Both the position numbers and the translations under genes were made by a program. A model generated the notes under the pieces. It saw only the letters and a program-made list of their open reading frames with translations. It had not been told where the DNA came from and made no database searches. From Alphaproteobacteria bacterium (lineage in GTDB: Bacteria; Pseudomonadota; Alphaproteobacteria; Micropepsales; Micropepsaceae), in contig JAFBAL010000049.1 of the NCBI GenBank assembly GCA_019247845.1, forward strand, positions 1 to 64,000: 64,000 bases of DNA, given 5' to 3'. Below are positions 26,546 through 34,253 of this stretch, one piece after another. Position 1 is the first letter of the stretch. Every line of letters starts with the position of its first letter.

Positions 26546-27260
26546 AAAAAGAGGCGGCCCGCCGAAGCCCGACGGCGAAGCCGGCAGCCGAACCCGGCGA
26601 CGGCGGGGCGGTCAGCCCGGCAACCGCAATCGGCTGCGCCACGGCTGCTTCAGCGCTGCGCGGCAGGCGCGGCATAGGAAAGTGCGTGCGCTTGTCCTTG
26701 CCGCGCGCAATCTCGCCTGTCGAATCCGGCTGCTCGCCGCGGCGCTGACGGCGTTGCGCGCCAAGCGCGCCGCCTGCTCGAGACGCCCCGTATCCGGGCG
26801 GCGTCCCGCTGAGAATCGAATTCAACGATCAAGCTATAGCGGTTTTGCCTTGGCGCCTTCGACATATAGCGCCAGGGCCTCGCCCACCCGCGGCATCATC
26901 TCGTCCCAGCCGCCGAAGGCCGCGGGGCTGAACACCTTCGACCTGCGGTACCACGGGTACTCGTCGGTGCCGAGCTGCGGCCAGGTGCGGCCCGCGGTCA
27001 GGAACCAGGTCTCGGTGCCGACGCTGCCCGCGATCGCCGCGGCCGCGGTCGGCGCGGAGAGGACGAGGTCGAGCGCGGCCGAAAGGGCGGCGGCGCCCTC
27101 GATGTCGTTCTTGAGGTCGAGGCCCTCGATGCGGCGGATGTCGGCGCCGTGCAGCGCCCCCGCGCGCGCGATCTCGTCCGCGCAATCGCCGTATTGCAGG
27201 TTGACGAAGACCGCCCCCGGCACCTTCAGGATCGGACCCCACGCGTCGAGCGCGCTGTAA
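26523..27260 (+). CDS. GGQPGNRN-motif protein, 3' part doubtful
   Basis: The first about 95 codons (MTMQGEPRKRGGPPKPDGEA; GGQPGNRNRLRHGCFSAARQ; KVRALVLAARNLACRIRLL) look like the small basic GGQPGNRN(A/R)L-x-HG family found across alphaproteobacteria and phage-like contexts. The open frame then runs on for another 145 codons antisense to the TPR-glycosyltransferase gene, where composition looks like a shadow. The authentic stop has probably been lost, or the 3' part is non-functional. A genuine family member would usually end before about 26830. Function unknown. Confidence 0.4.
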   Translation: MTMQGEPRKRGGPPKPDGEAGSRTRRRRGGQPGNRNRLRHGCFSAARQARHRKVRALVLAARNLACRIRLLAAALTALRAKRAACSRRPVSGRRPAENRIQRSSYSGFALAPSTYSARASPTRGIISSQPPKAAGLNTFDLRYHGYSSVPSCGQVRPAVRNQVSVPTLPAIAAAAVGAERTRSSAAERAAAPSMSFLRSRPSMRRMSAPCSAPARAISSAQSPYCRLTKTAPGTFRIGPHASSAL

Positions 27261-28624
27261 TACTTGGCGCGCTTGGCGCCCAGCATCATCGAGCGCCAGC
27301 ACACGCCGATCTTGGGGCCGGGTCCGAAACGCATCAGCTCGGCACGGTACTCGGCGACGCGCGCCGGATCGGGGATGAGGAAAGCCTCATGACGGAAATC
27401 TTCGATGCGGCGGCGGAAGAAGCGCAGCGGCGTTCCCATCGGCGCCCAATAGTCGGGATCGGCGCCGGCACCGTCGCCCGCGCCCTCTACCGCAAACGGG
27501 ATGAAACGCAGCGACTTGTTGCCGTCCTTGTCGATCAGGGTGCGGTCGTCATAGCGGCCGATCTCGGCGTCCGGGAACGAACGCTGGAACAGCGGGATCA
27601 GGCGCGGATCGACCGCGATCTGGAGCTTGCCGGTCTCGCCGACGGCCGCCTGAAGATCGGGCAGCACATTGGCGAACATGAACTCGTCGCCCAGGCCCTG
27701 CTCGCCGACGATCAGGATGCGCTTGCCCTCGAGGCTTTCGCCCTGCCACAGCGGCGCCTTGGTCATGTGATGCACATAGGCGCGGAAACGCTGGTCGTTG
27801 CGGATCTCGAATTCGTCGAAGCCCTCGGCGATGCGGCCCATGCCGATCAGGCAGATGGCGCGCGAATGCCTGCCTTCCAGCCGCTCCGACGGGTCGGTTG
27901 CGCGCGCGAGCCCTTCGTCGTAAGCCTCGAGCGCCTCGTCGAGGCGGCCGAGATGCGAATAGGCATAGCCGATGTTGTGATAGAGCCGCGAGAAGGTGGG
28001 ATCGAGGCGGATGGATTCCAGATAGAAGACGAGGCTTTCCTCCACCCGGCCGTTCTCGGCGAGCACGGTGGCGAGCGCGTTCCACAGCACCGCTTCCTGC
28101 GGCATGCGGTAGAGCGCTGCGCGCAGCGTCTCGATGGCGGTGTCGACCTCGCCCATGTCGCTCTGCACGCTGCCCAGGTTGTTGTAGCCGAGCGGCGAGT
28201 CGGGGCAGGCGCCGATATAGAGCGAGAACATCTTGGCCGCGCCGGCGTTGAGCTCCAGGTTCCAGGCGGCCAGCCCCAGGTTGATGAGCAGCTCCGGATC
28301 GGTCGGATCGAGCGCGAAGGCGCGCTCATAGGTGACCAGCGCCTTGTGCTGATGGCCCATGCGCGCCAGCGCCATCGCCAGCACGTGGAAGGCCTTGGCG
28401 TTCTCGTCGTCGACTTCGGTCGCTTCGAGCGCGAGCTGTCCGGCGCGCACCAGCTCGCCCTTGCGCCACGCCTTGATGGCGCGCATCAGCACGGCGTTCG
28501 ACTTGCGCCGCGTCTCGATGGCCTCGAACTCTTCCTCCAGCCGCTCGAGCTTGGCGATCGCGGTCATGCGGGCGTCGATGCCGGCGAGCGAGTTCAGTCC
28601 GGGGGCGAAGGCGAGGGCGGCCAT
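26834..28624 (-). CDS. TPR-glycosyltransferase of the flagellin cluster (FlbA/FlmG type)
   Basis: A 596-residue protein starting MAALAFAPGLNSLAGIDARM. An N-terminal coiled segment and about five TPR units (residues 60-300; ALVTYERAFALDPTDPELLI, SRLYHNIGYAYSHLGRLDEA) lead into a glycosyltransferase-like domain with LIVGEQGLGDEFMFA, GVCWRS and the nucleotide-sugar-pocket-like SAPTAAAAIAGSVG and PWYRRSKVF. In Caulobacter, TPR-glycosyltransferases of this build (FlbA, FlmG) act on flagellin. It is divergent from flbT-flaF and close to the flagellins. It is related to the protein at 45717-47168 but longer. Confidence 0.8.
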   Translation of the reverse strand: MAALAFAPGLNSLAGIDARMTAIAKLERLEEEFEAIETRRKSNAVLMRAIKAWRKGELVRAGQLALEATEVDDENAKAFHVLAMALARMGHQHKALVTYERAFALDPTDPELLINLGLAAWNLELNAGAAKMFSLYIGACPDSPLGYNNLGSVQSDMGEVDTAIETLRAALYRMPQEAVLWNALATVLAENGRVEESLVFYLESIRLDPTFSRLYHNIGYAYSHLGRLDEALEAYDEGLARATDPSERLEGRHSRAICLIGMGRIAEGFDEFEIRNDQRFRAYVHHMTKAPLWQGESLEGKRILIVGEQGLGDEFMFANVLPDLQAAVGETGKLQIAVDPRLIPLFQRSFPDAEIGRYDDRTLIDKDGNKSLRFIPFAVEGAGDGAGADPDYWAPMGTPLRFFRRRIEDFRHEAFLIPDPARVAEYRAELMRFGPGPKIGVCWRSMMLGAKRAKYYSALDAWGPILKVPGAVFVNLQYGDCADEIARAGALHGADIRRIEGLDLKNDIEGAAALSAALDLVLSAPTAAAAIAGSVGTETWFLTAGRTWPQLGTDEYPWYRRSKVFSPAAFGGWDEMMPRVGEALALYVEGAKAKPL

Positions 28625-28802
28625 GCGGGGATTCCTGGCGGTTGGACGGTGCGCGGCGCCCGTATCGGGCCGCCATCCCCGTCCTTGCCGGCAATCCAAC
28701 GCCCGTCATGCTTAAGTTCGGGTGAACGGTTTCCCTTCAATCGCAAGGCTTTTGTTAACCTCGATCCGGATAGGGTGCTTCACGTCCGTGGAGAGAAGCC
28801 CC

Positions 28803-29228
28803 ATGCCGCTCAAACTGTCGCTCAAGCCCGGCGAGAAATTCGTGCTCAACGGCGCGGTCCTGGCCAATGGCGACAAGCGCACCAGCCTGGTCTTGCAGAA
28901 CAAGGCCTGCGTGCTGCGCGAGAAGGACATCATGCAGGCCGAAGAGGCGGTGACGCCCGCGCGCCGCATCTATCTGCCCATCATGATGATGTATCTCGAT
29001 GCCGAGGGCTTCGAGGACTATTACAACGAATTCGCGCTGCGCATGACCGAGTTCATGGGCGCGGTGCAGACCCGCGGCGTGCTGGCCTCGTGCATCGAGA
29101 TCAGCCGCGACGTGACGGAAGGCCACTACTACAAGGCCTTGATGACGTGCCGGAAGCTCTTCGAGTTCGAACAGGAACGGTTGAACTATGACCCTGCAGG
29201 CCTATCAGAACACGCAGCGCATTACTGA
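28803..29228 (+). CDS. flbT: Flagellin mRNA regulator FlbT
   Basis: A 141-residue protein. In Caulobacter and Rhizobiales FlbT binds the 5' leader of flagellin mRNA and controls its stability/translation until the hook is complete. Family motifs are clear: KLSLKPGEKFVLNGAVLANG, LVLQNKACVLREKDIM, ARRIYLPIMMMYLD and HYYKALMTCRKLFEFE. Its last 41 bp overlap flaF, so the two are translationally linked. The upstream gap carries the palindrome ttgccggcaa (28685-28694), similar to the dyads ahead of the flagellin genes. Confidence 0.95.
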   Translation: MPLKLSLKPGEKFVLNGAVLANGDKRTSLVLQNKACVLREKDIMQAEEAVTPARRIYLPIMMMYLDAEGFEDYYNEFALRMTEFMGAVQTRGVLASCIEISRDVTEGHYYKALMTCRKLFEFEQERLNYDPAGLSEHAAHY

Positions 29229-29538
29229 GGATTCGCGCACCACCGAATACCGCTTGTTCGGCCAGGTGACGGGCGCGCTGATCGACGCGCAGAAGGCGGC
29301 CGAACGCGGCGCGCCGCTGGTCGAGGCCATCGACTGGAACAAGAAGCTGTGGCGCACGCTCGCGGCCGACTGCATGGACGAGCGCAACCAGCTGCCGCAG
29401 GACGTGCGCGCCAAGATCGTCTCGCTGTCCCTGTGGATCGCGAAATATTCGCGCACCGTGACGCGCGACGGCGCCTCGCTGGATCCGCTGATCCAGGTCA
29501 ACCGCACCATCATGCAGGGGTTGAAGGGCGCGGCGTAG
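29188..29538 (+). CDS. flaF: Flagellin synthesis/secretion factor FlaF
   Basis: A 116-residue FlaF-family protein (AYQNTQRITEDSRTTEYRLF; LVEAIDWNKKLWRTLAADCM; LSLWIAKYSRTV). In alphaproteobacteria FlaF is needed for flagellin export and works opposite FlbT. It starts within the flbT gene (41-bp overlap) with its ATG 9 bp after a purine-rich aggaacgg. Together with flbT and the flagellins downstream it forms the conserved flagellin-control block. Confidence 0.95.
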   Translation: MTLQAYQNTQRITEDSRTTEYRLFGQVTGALIDAQKAAERGAPLVEAIDWNKKLWRTLAADCMDERNQLPQDVRAKIVSLSLWIAKYSRTVTRDGASLDPLIQVNRTIMQGLKGAA

Positions 29539-29650
29539 AACCGCGCGCCGCGGCGCGCATCGCGTGCGCGCCGTCCGTGCGCAGGTCGATTTGCACACCG
29601 ATTGCATCCCCGAATCGGCAGCTCGATTTGCGCAGCCCCCCTTGCCGACC

Positions 29651-29663
29651 GGCAGTTTCTGCC
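29651..29663. promoter_or_regulatory. Palindromic enhancer candidate upstream of flagellin 1
   Basis: The perfect palindrome ggcag-ttt-ctgcc lies about 66-78 bp upstream of the sigma-54 -24 element of the first flagellin gene. Similar GGCA-N-TGCC dyads are the ftr sites where the sigma-54 activator FlbD binds in Caulobacter. The identification as an ftr-like site is inference from symmetry, core sequence and position. Confidence 0.5.
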
Positions 29664-29728
29664 CATGGTTAGCAAGCGGTAAACTCGAAAAACACCATCA
29701 AAAACAGAGACTTATAAATCCAACCCCT

Positions 29729-29742
29729 GGCATGGCGACTGC
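29729..29742 (+). promoter_or_regulatory. Sigma-54 promoter of flagellin 1
   Basis: The sequence tggcatggcgactgca has GG (29729-29730) and GC (29741-29742) separated by exactly 10 bp, as in the RpoN -24/-12 consensus tggcac-N5-ttgca. Predicted transcription start near 29753-29755 leaves a leader of about 30 nt before the ATG at 29785, suitable for FlbT control. Confidence 0.7.
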
Positions 29743-29784
29743 AACGCGCAATCCGCACCGTCCAGAACGGAAGTGGAGAACTCG

Positions 29785-30612
29785 ATGCTCAGCGTGAACA
29801 CCAACACCGGCGCGATGATCGCGCTGCAATACCTCAATCAGACACAGGCCGATCTCGCGCGCACGCAGAGCGCGGTCGACACGGGCTTGAAGGTTTCCTC
29901 CGCCAAGGACGACGGCGCGATCTACGCCATCGCCCAGAACATGCGCGGCGACGTCGCGGGCTACGGCGCGGTGACGGACTCCATCGACCGCGGCATGTCG
30001 GCGATCGACGTGGCGATGTCCGCGGGTCAGTCGATCTCGGATCTGCTCATCGAGATGAAGACCAAGGCGCTCGCCGCCTCCGACACCTCGATCGACTCGG
30101 CGAGCCGCGAGGCGCTGAACCAGGACTTCGTGGCGCTGCGCGACCAGATTTCGACCATCGTCAAGAACGCGGTGTTCAACAACTACAACCTGGTCGACGG
30201 CTCGACCACGCAGATCACGGCGCTGGCCTCGGCCGACGGCTCGCGGCGCATCACGGCGGGCGCGCAGAACATGAACCTGTCGGGCTCGATCGTCACGCTC
30301 TCGACCGCCGCGACGATCTCGACCCAAACCATGGCGTCGACGATGGTGGCCGCGATCCAGACCTCGCTCACCAACGTCAACGCGGCGCTCGCCAAGCTGT
30401 CGGCCGGCTCCAAGAAGTTCTCGGTGCAGCTCTCCTTCGCCCAGAAGCTGTCCGATACGCTCACCACCGGCATCGGCAACCTGGTCGACGCCGACATGGC
30501 CAAGGAAAGCGCGCTGCTCCAGTCGCTGCAGGTCAAGCAGCAGCTGGGCGTGCAGGCGCTGTCCATCGCCAACCAGTCGCCGCAATACCTGCTCTCGCTG
30601 TTCAAGGGCTGA
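29785..30612 (+). CDS. Flagellin (first of two)
   Basis: A 275-residue flagellin, short like Caulobacter FljK-type proteins. The N-terminal D0/D1 helix MLSVNTNTGAMIALQYLNQT and the following LKVSSAKDDGAIYAIAQNMR are canonical. The middle domain is minimal, and the C-terminal coiled helix KESALLQSLQVKQQLGVQAL ends in NQSPQYLLSLFKG. The start at 29785 follows a ggagaa Shine-Dalgarno; the upstream in-frame ATG is ignored because flagellins begin MLSVNTN. Serine/threonine-rich stretches around residues 150-190 are plausible glycosylation sites. A paralogue follows. Confidence 0.97.
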   Translation: MLSVNTNTGAMIALQYLNQTQADLARTQSAVDTGLKVSSAKDDGAIYAIAQNMRGDVAGYGAVTDSIDRGMSAIDVAMSAGQSISDLLIEMKTKALAASDTSIDSASREALNQDFVALRDQISTIVKNAVFNNYNLVDGSTTQITALASADGSRRITAGAQNMNLSGSIVTLSTAATISTQTMASTMVAAIQTSLTNVNAALAKLSAGSKKFSVQLSFAQKLSDTLTTGIGNLVDADMAKESALLQSLQVKQQLGVQALSIANQSPQYLLSLFKG

Positions 30613-30643
30613 AGCGCCAAAGCTCCTTTCACGCTTGCGCAAG

Positions 30644-30677
30644 GACGGCGTCGCGAAAACCGCGGCGCCGTCTTTTT
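30644..30677 (+). terminator. Rho-independent terminator of flagellin 1
   Basis: A 12-bp stem (gacggcgtcgcg pairing with cgcggcgccgtc, one G-T pair), loop aaaac, followed by ttttt at 30673-30677. Very strong; located 31 bp after the stop codon, it separates the two flagellin genes transcriptionally. Confidence 0.9.
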
Positions 30678-30690
30678 ATCTCAAATGCGA

Positions 30691-30703
30691 GGCAAACTTT
30701 GCC
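30691..30703. promoter_or_regulatory. Palindromic enhancer candidate upstream of flagellin 2
   Basis: The perfect palindrome ggcaaa-c-tttgcc lies about 133-145 bp upstream of the sigma-54 -24 element of the second flagellin gene. It has the GGCA/TGCC core expected of an ftr-type FlbD site and matches the dyad found in front of flagellin 1. Function is inferred. Confidence 0.55.
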
Positions 30704-30835
30704 GATCGCTGGGCAATATTTTCCGGTTAAGCGGTAAATCTTGCCGCGTTAAGAACGGCAGTCGGAAAATTCCCGCGGGCGCGAATTTCCGCCCTTGCAG
30801 AAAATCGACGGTTAGGAATCGGTAAACCTGCGTGC

Positions 30836-30849
30836 GGCACGGCCGTTGC
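30836..30849 (+). promoter_or_regulatory. Sigma-54 promoter of flagellin 2
   Basis: The sequence cggcacggccgttgct matches the RpoN consensus almost perfectly: GGCACG, four spacer bases, TTGC, with GG (30836-30837) and GC (30848-30849) 10 bp apart. Expected transcription start near 30861, giving a leader of about 50 nt. Confidence 0.8.
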
Positions 30850-30910
30850 TCTTCGCTGTGCACGGGCAAAACGCCCATGAGCAAAAAGCTCGATCACAAC
30901 GGAGGCAAGA

Positions 30911-31735
30911 ATGCTTAGCGTGAATACCAATGTCGGCGCCATGGTCGCGCTGCAGTACCTGAACCAGACCCAGGCTTCGCTGGCCCAGACCCAGAACGCC
31001 ATCAACACGGGCCTCAAGGTCTCGTCCGCGAAGGACAACGGCGCGGTCTACGCCATCGCGCAGAACATGCGCGGCAACGTCGCCGGCTACACCGCAGTCC
31101 AGGACAGCCTCAATCGCGGCATGTCCTCGGTCGACGTCGCCATGTCGGCCGGTCAGTCGATCTCCGACCTGCTGATCGAGATGAAGACGAAGGCGCTCGC
31201 CGCCTCCGACACTTCGCTCGATACCGCCAGCCGCTCGGCGATGAACCAGGACTTCGTCGCGCTGCGCGATCAGATCTCGACGATCGTGAGCAACGCCGTG
31301 TTCAACGGCTACAACCTGGTCGACGGCTCGACGACGCAGATCACCGCGCTGGCTTCGGCCGACGGCTCGCGCCGCATCACGGTGGCGGCGGAGAACATGA
31401 GCCTGTCGGGCTCGATCGTGACGGTTTCGACCGGCGCGAGCATCTCGACCCAGGCGTCCGCGTCCACCATGGTGTCCGCGATCCAGGCGTCGCTGACCAA
31501 CGTCAACTCCGCCCTGGCCAAGCTGTCGTCCGGCTCGAAGAAGTTCTCGATCCAGATCGACTTCGCCCAGAAGCTGTCGGACGCGCTGACCAGCGGTATC
31601 GGCAACCTGGTCGACGCCAACATGGCCAACGAGAGCGCGATGCTCCAGTCGCTGCAGGTCAAGCAGCAGCTGGGCGTCCAGGCGCTGTCGATCGCCAACC
31701 AGGCGCCGCAGACCGTCCTGTCGCTCTTCCGCTAA
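30911..31735 (+). CDS. Flagellin (second of two)
   Basis: A 274-residue flagellin, closely similar to the one at 29785 through most of its length (same MLSVNTN start, same VKQQLGVQALSIANQ C-terminal helix) and ending APQTVLSLFR. Differences cluster in the Ser/Thr-rich middle region and at scattered helix positions. It has its own sigma-54 promoter, upstream dyad and terminator, so the two flagellins can be dosed separately. The Shine-Dalgarno is ggaggc. Confidence 0.97.
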   Translation: MLSVNTNVGAMVALQYLNQTQASLAQTQNAINTGLKVSSAKDNGAVYAIAQNMRGNVAGYTAVQDSLNRGMSSVDVAMSAGQSISDLLIEMKTKALAASDTSLDTASRSAMNQDFVALRDQISTIVSNAVFNGYNLVDGSTTQITALASADGSRRITVAAENMSLSGSIVTVSTGASISTQASASTMVSAIQASLTNVNSALAKLSSGSKKFSIQIDFAQKLSDALTSGIGNLVDANMANESAMLQSLQVKQQLGVQALSIANQAPQTVLSLFR

Positions 31736-31818
31736 ACGGGTGCGTGGCGGAGACCCGGAACGCCGGGCTCCGCCGGCGCCCCAAGGCGACGAGTTTGGTG
31801 GGATACAAGAGTACGGAG

Positions 31819-31845
31819 CGGGCGGGGAAAACCCCGCCCGTTTCG
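31819..31845 (+). terminator. Rho-independent terminator of flagellin 2
   Basis: Perfect 9-bp stem cgggcgggg / ccccgcccg with loop aaaa, followed by tttcgcttt. Lies 84 bp after the flagellin stop and 11 bp before the end of the converging pseC gene. Confidence 0.85.
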
Positions 31846-31855
31846 CTTTGCCGGA

Positions 31856-33091
31856 TCAGAGATTGAGGTTGCGCGCCAGGGCCTCGACGACTCGCTCGGC
31901 GTCGCCGACTTCCATCGCCGCCGAAAGCGGCAGGCTCAAGCATTGCGCATAGTAGCGGTCGGCACCGGGAAGCTGCGCGCCGTATCGCGCCGCAAAATAG
32001 GGCTGACGATGCACCGGGAAGTAATGCACCTGCGTGCCGATGCCCTCGTTGGACAGGGCGCGCATCAGCTGCGCGCGGCTCAAGCCCGCGGCCTCGAAGT
32101 CGATCCGCGCGACATAGAGATGCCAGGCGGGAAGCGAATTGCGCGTGCGTCCCAAAGGCTTCACGACCGGCGCATAGGGCGCGAGCAGGCTGTCATAGCC
32201 GGCTACGATGGCGCGCCGGCGGGTGATGAAGCGCTCGATCTTGGCGAGCTGCGCCAGGCCCAGCGCGCATTGGATGTCGTTGGCGCGCCAGTTGAACTCG
32301 GGCTCGGTGAGCTCGTAATACCAGGGATTGGGATTGCCTTGGCCGTCGAAGGCCTCCACGCGGTTGGTGAAGGCGTGCGGGTCGCGCGTCATGCCGTGGT
32401 TGCGGGCGCGCACCAGCCGCTCGGCCACGGCCGGATCGTTGGTCGTCACCGCGCCGCCTTCGCCCATCGCGATGGCCTTCACCGGATGGAACGAGAAGAC
32501 GCTGAGGTCGGAATGCGCGTTGCTCCCGATGCGCGTGGCGATGCCCCGGCTCGTGACATGCGAGGCGCCCAAGGTGTGGCAGGCGTCGTCCACGACCTTG
32601 ATCTTGTTGATGCGGGCGATGGCGGCGATCTCTTCGAGCGCGCCGCATTGGCCGTTCAGGTGCACGTTGAACACCGCGTCGACCTTGCCGGAGCGCTGAA
32701 GGGCGTTGGAGAAGGTCTCGGGCGTCATCAATCCCGTCGTCGGATCGACGTCGGCGAAGACGATGTCGGCGCCGTTCAGGTGCGGCGCGCTGGCGGTCGC
32801 CAGGAACGTGATCGCCGGCACGACGACTTTCGTGCCCGCGCCCAGGTTCAGCGCCCGCGCCGCCATGTGCAGCGCCGCCGTCCCGTTGGCGCAGACGACC
32901 GCGTGCCTGGCGCCGGTATAGTTCGCCAGCGCCGTCTCGAAACGCGCGACCGCCGGACCGGTGGTGAGGTACTCGCCGCGCAGCACCTCGGCCACCGCGG
33001 CGACGTCGTCGTCCTCGATGACCTGACGGCCGTAAGGAAGGAACGGCTTGGCGGCGGCCGGCAGCGTCGGCTTCAGCGCGGCCGCGCTCAT
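31856..33091 (-). CDS. pseC: UDP-4-keto-hexose aminotransferase PseC-like
   Basis: A 411-residue DegT/DnrJ/EryC1-fold PLP aminotransferase. It aminates C4 of the 4-keto sugar made by PseB in the pseudaminic acid route. Motifs: LPYGRQVIEDDDVAAVAEVL with YLTTGP at the N-terminus, CANGTAALHMAARAL, the VVDDACHTLGA cofactor aspartate and the PLP lysine in FSFHPVKAIAMGEGGAV. It overlaps pseB by 4 bp (ATGA). The Caulobacter counterparts of this pair are FlmA/FlmB. Product assignment as a Pse intermediate is by homology and partner. Confidence 0.9.
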   Translation of the reverse strand: MSAAALKPTLPAAAKPFLPYGRQVIEDDDVAAVAEVLRGEYLTTGPAVARFETALANYTGARHAVVCANGTAALHMAARALNLGAGTKVVVPAITFLATASAPHLNGADIVFADVDPTTGLMTPETFSNALQRSGKVDAVFNVHLNGQCGALEEIAAIARINKIKVVDDACHTLGASHVTSRGIATRIGSNAHSDLSVFSFHPVKAIAMGEGGAVTTNDPAVAERLVRARNHGMTRDPHAFTNRVEAFDGQGNPNPWYYELTEPEFNWRANDIQCALGLAQLAKIERFITRRRAIVAGYDSLLAPYAPVVKPLGRTRNSLPAWHLYVARIDFEAAGLSRAQLMRALSNEGIGTQVHYFPVHRQPYFAARYGAQLPGADRYYAQCLSLPLSAAMEVGDAERVVEALARNLNL

Positions 33092-34194
33092 GCGAAGGCC
33101 TGGGTGAGAAGGGCCTGAAGGCCGCGCACGTCCAGCGCTTCCGGATTGCAGTCGCTCGAATAGGCGAAGCCTTCGGCGACCGGCCTGGCGCCGCGGTTCA
33201 GATAGGCCTCGCGCGCCGCGGCCGCGAAGCTCGCCAGGATGACATAGCGGTCGTCGAGCTCGACGGTCCAGCGCGAATCGTCGGCCGGGATCATGGTCTC
33301 GTGCAGCTTCTCGCCGGGACGGATGCCCACGACCTTCTGGCCCAGCGACGGGCACAGGCTCGAGGCGAGGTCGGTGACGGTGGTCGACGGGATCTTGGGC
33401 ACGAAAATCTCGCCGCCGCGCGACAGCTCCATGCTGGACAGCACGAAGTTCACGCCCTGCGTCAGCGTGATCCAGAAGCGCGTCATGCGCGGGTCGGTGA
33501 TCGGGATCTCGTCGGCGCCCTCGGCCGCGAGCTTCCTGAAGAACGGCACCACGCTGCCGCGCGAGCCGAAGACGTTGCCGTAGCGCACGACCGAGAACTT
33601 GGTCCCGTCGGCGCCGGAGAGGTTGTTGGCGGCGACGAAGATCTTGTCGGACGCAAGCTTCGAGGCGCCGTAGAGGTTGACCGGGTTCGCGGCCTTGTCG
33701 GTGGACAGCGCGATCACCTTGCGCACGTTGCGGCGCAGCGCGGCATAGACCAGGTTCTCGGCGCCGAAGACGTTGGTGCGGATGCATTCGAACGGATTGT
33801 ATTCGGCGGTCGGCACCTGCTTCAGCGCCGCGGCATGGATGACGTAGTCGATGTTGTTCAGCGCCAGCTCGAGGCGGTCGCGGTCGCGCACGTCGCCGAT
33901 GAAATAGCGCATGAAGGGGTGCTGATCCATCGGAAACATCTGCTGCATCTCGTACTGCTTCAGCTCGTCGCGCGAATAGATCACCAGCCGCCGCGGCTTG
34001 TAGTTCTCGATCACGGTCTTGACGAAGTGCTTGCCGAACGAGCCCGTGCCGCCGGTGACCAGCACCGACTTGTCGTTCAGGTCGAGCCAGGGCTGCGTGA
34101 AGTCGCGCAAGCTCATGTTGGCGGGCGGCGGCGGCAGCGCCGTCTCGTCGTTGTCGCTGACAGCCAGATAGATCTTCTTCGCCCGATGCGCCAT
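33088..34194 (-). CDS. pseB: UDP-GlcNAc 4,6-dehydratase (inverting) PseB-like
   Basis: A 368-residue SDR dehydratase that starts the pseudaminic-acid pathway from UDP-GlcNAc. NAD-binding VLVTGGTGSFGKHFV, HAAALKQVPTAEYNP, the catalytic STDKAANPVNLYGASKL (Y-x3-K) and VRYGNVFGSRGSVVPFF are all typical. Compared with usual members it carries an N-terminal extension of about 50 residues before the Rossmann motif. The ATG at 34194 (MAHRAKK) has a gaggcgag Shine-Dalgarno; an internal MSLRDFTQ start would shorten the extension. Upstream lies a near-consensus CtrA-type site. Confidence 0.92.
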   Translation of the reverse strand: MAHRAKKIYLAVSDNDETALPPPPANMSLRDFTQPWLDLNDKSVLVTGGTGSFGKHFVKTVIENYKPRRLVIYSRDELKQYEMQQMFPMDQHPFMRYFIGDVRDRDRLELALNNIDYVIHAAALKQVPTAEYNPFECIRTNVFGAENLVYAALRRNVRKVIALSTDKAANPVNLYGASKLASDKIFVAANNLSGADGTKFSVVRYGNVFGSRGSVVPFFRKLAAEGADEIPITDPRMTRFWITLTQGVNFVLSSMELSRGGEIFVPKIPSTTVTDLASSLCPSLGQKVVGIRPGEKLHETMIPADDSRWTVELDDRYVILASFAAAAREAYLNRGARPVAEGFAYSSDCNPEALDVRGLQALLTQAFA

Positions 34195-34238
34195 GGAGCT
34201 CGCCTCTTCGAATGGGCGAACATGGTTGCAGAACACGG

Positions 34239-34253
34239 TTAAAAACCGCTTAC
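34239..34253. promoter_or_regulatory. CtrA-like box upstream of pseB
   Basis: ttaa-N7-ttac in the gap between pseB and the GH57-like gene, one base off the TTAA-N7-TTAA consensus of the cell-cycle regulator CtrA. Its placement 45 bp before the pseB start suits a promoter site. Inferred. Confidence 0.4.
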
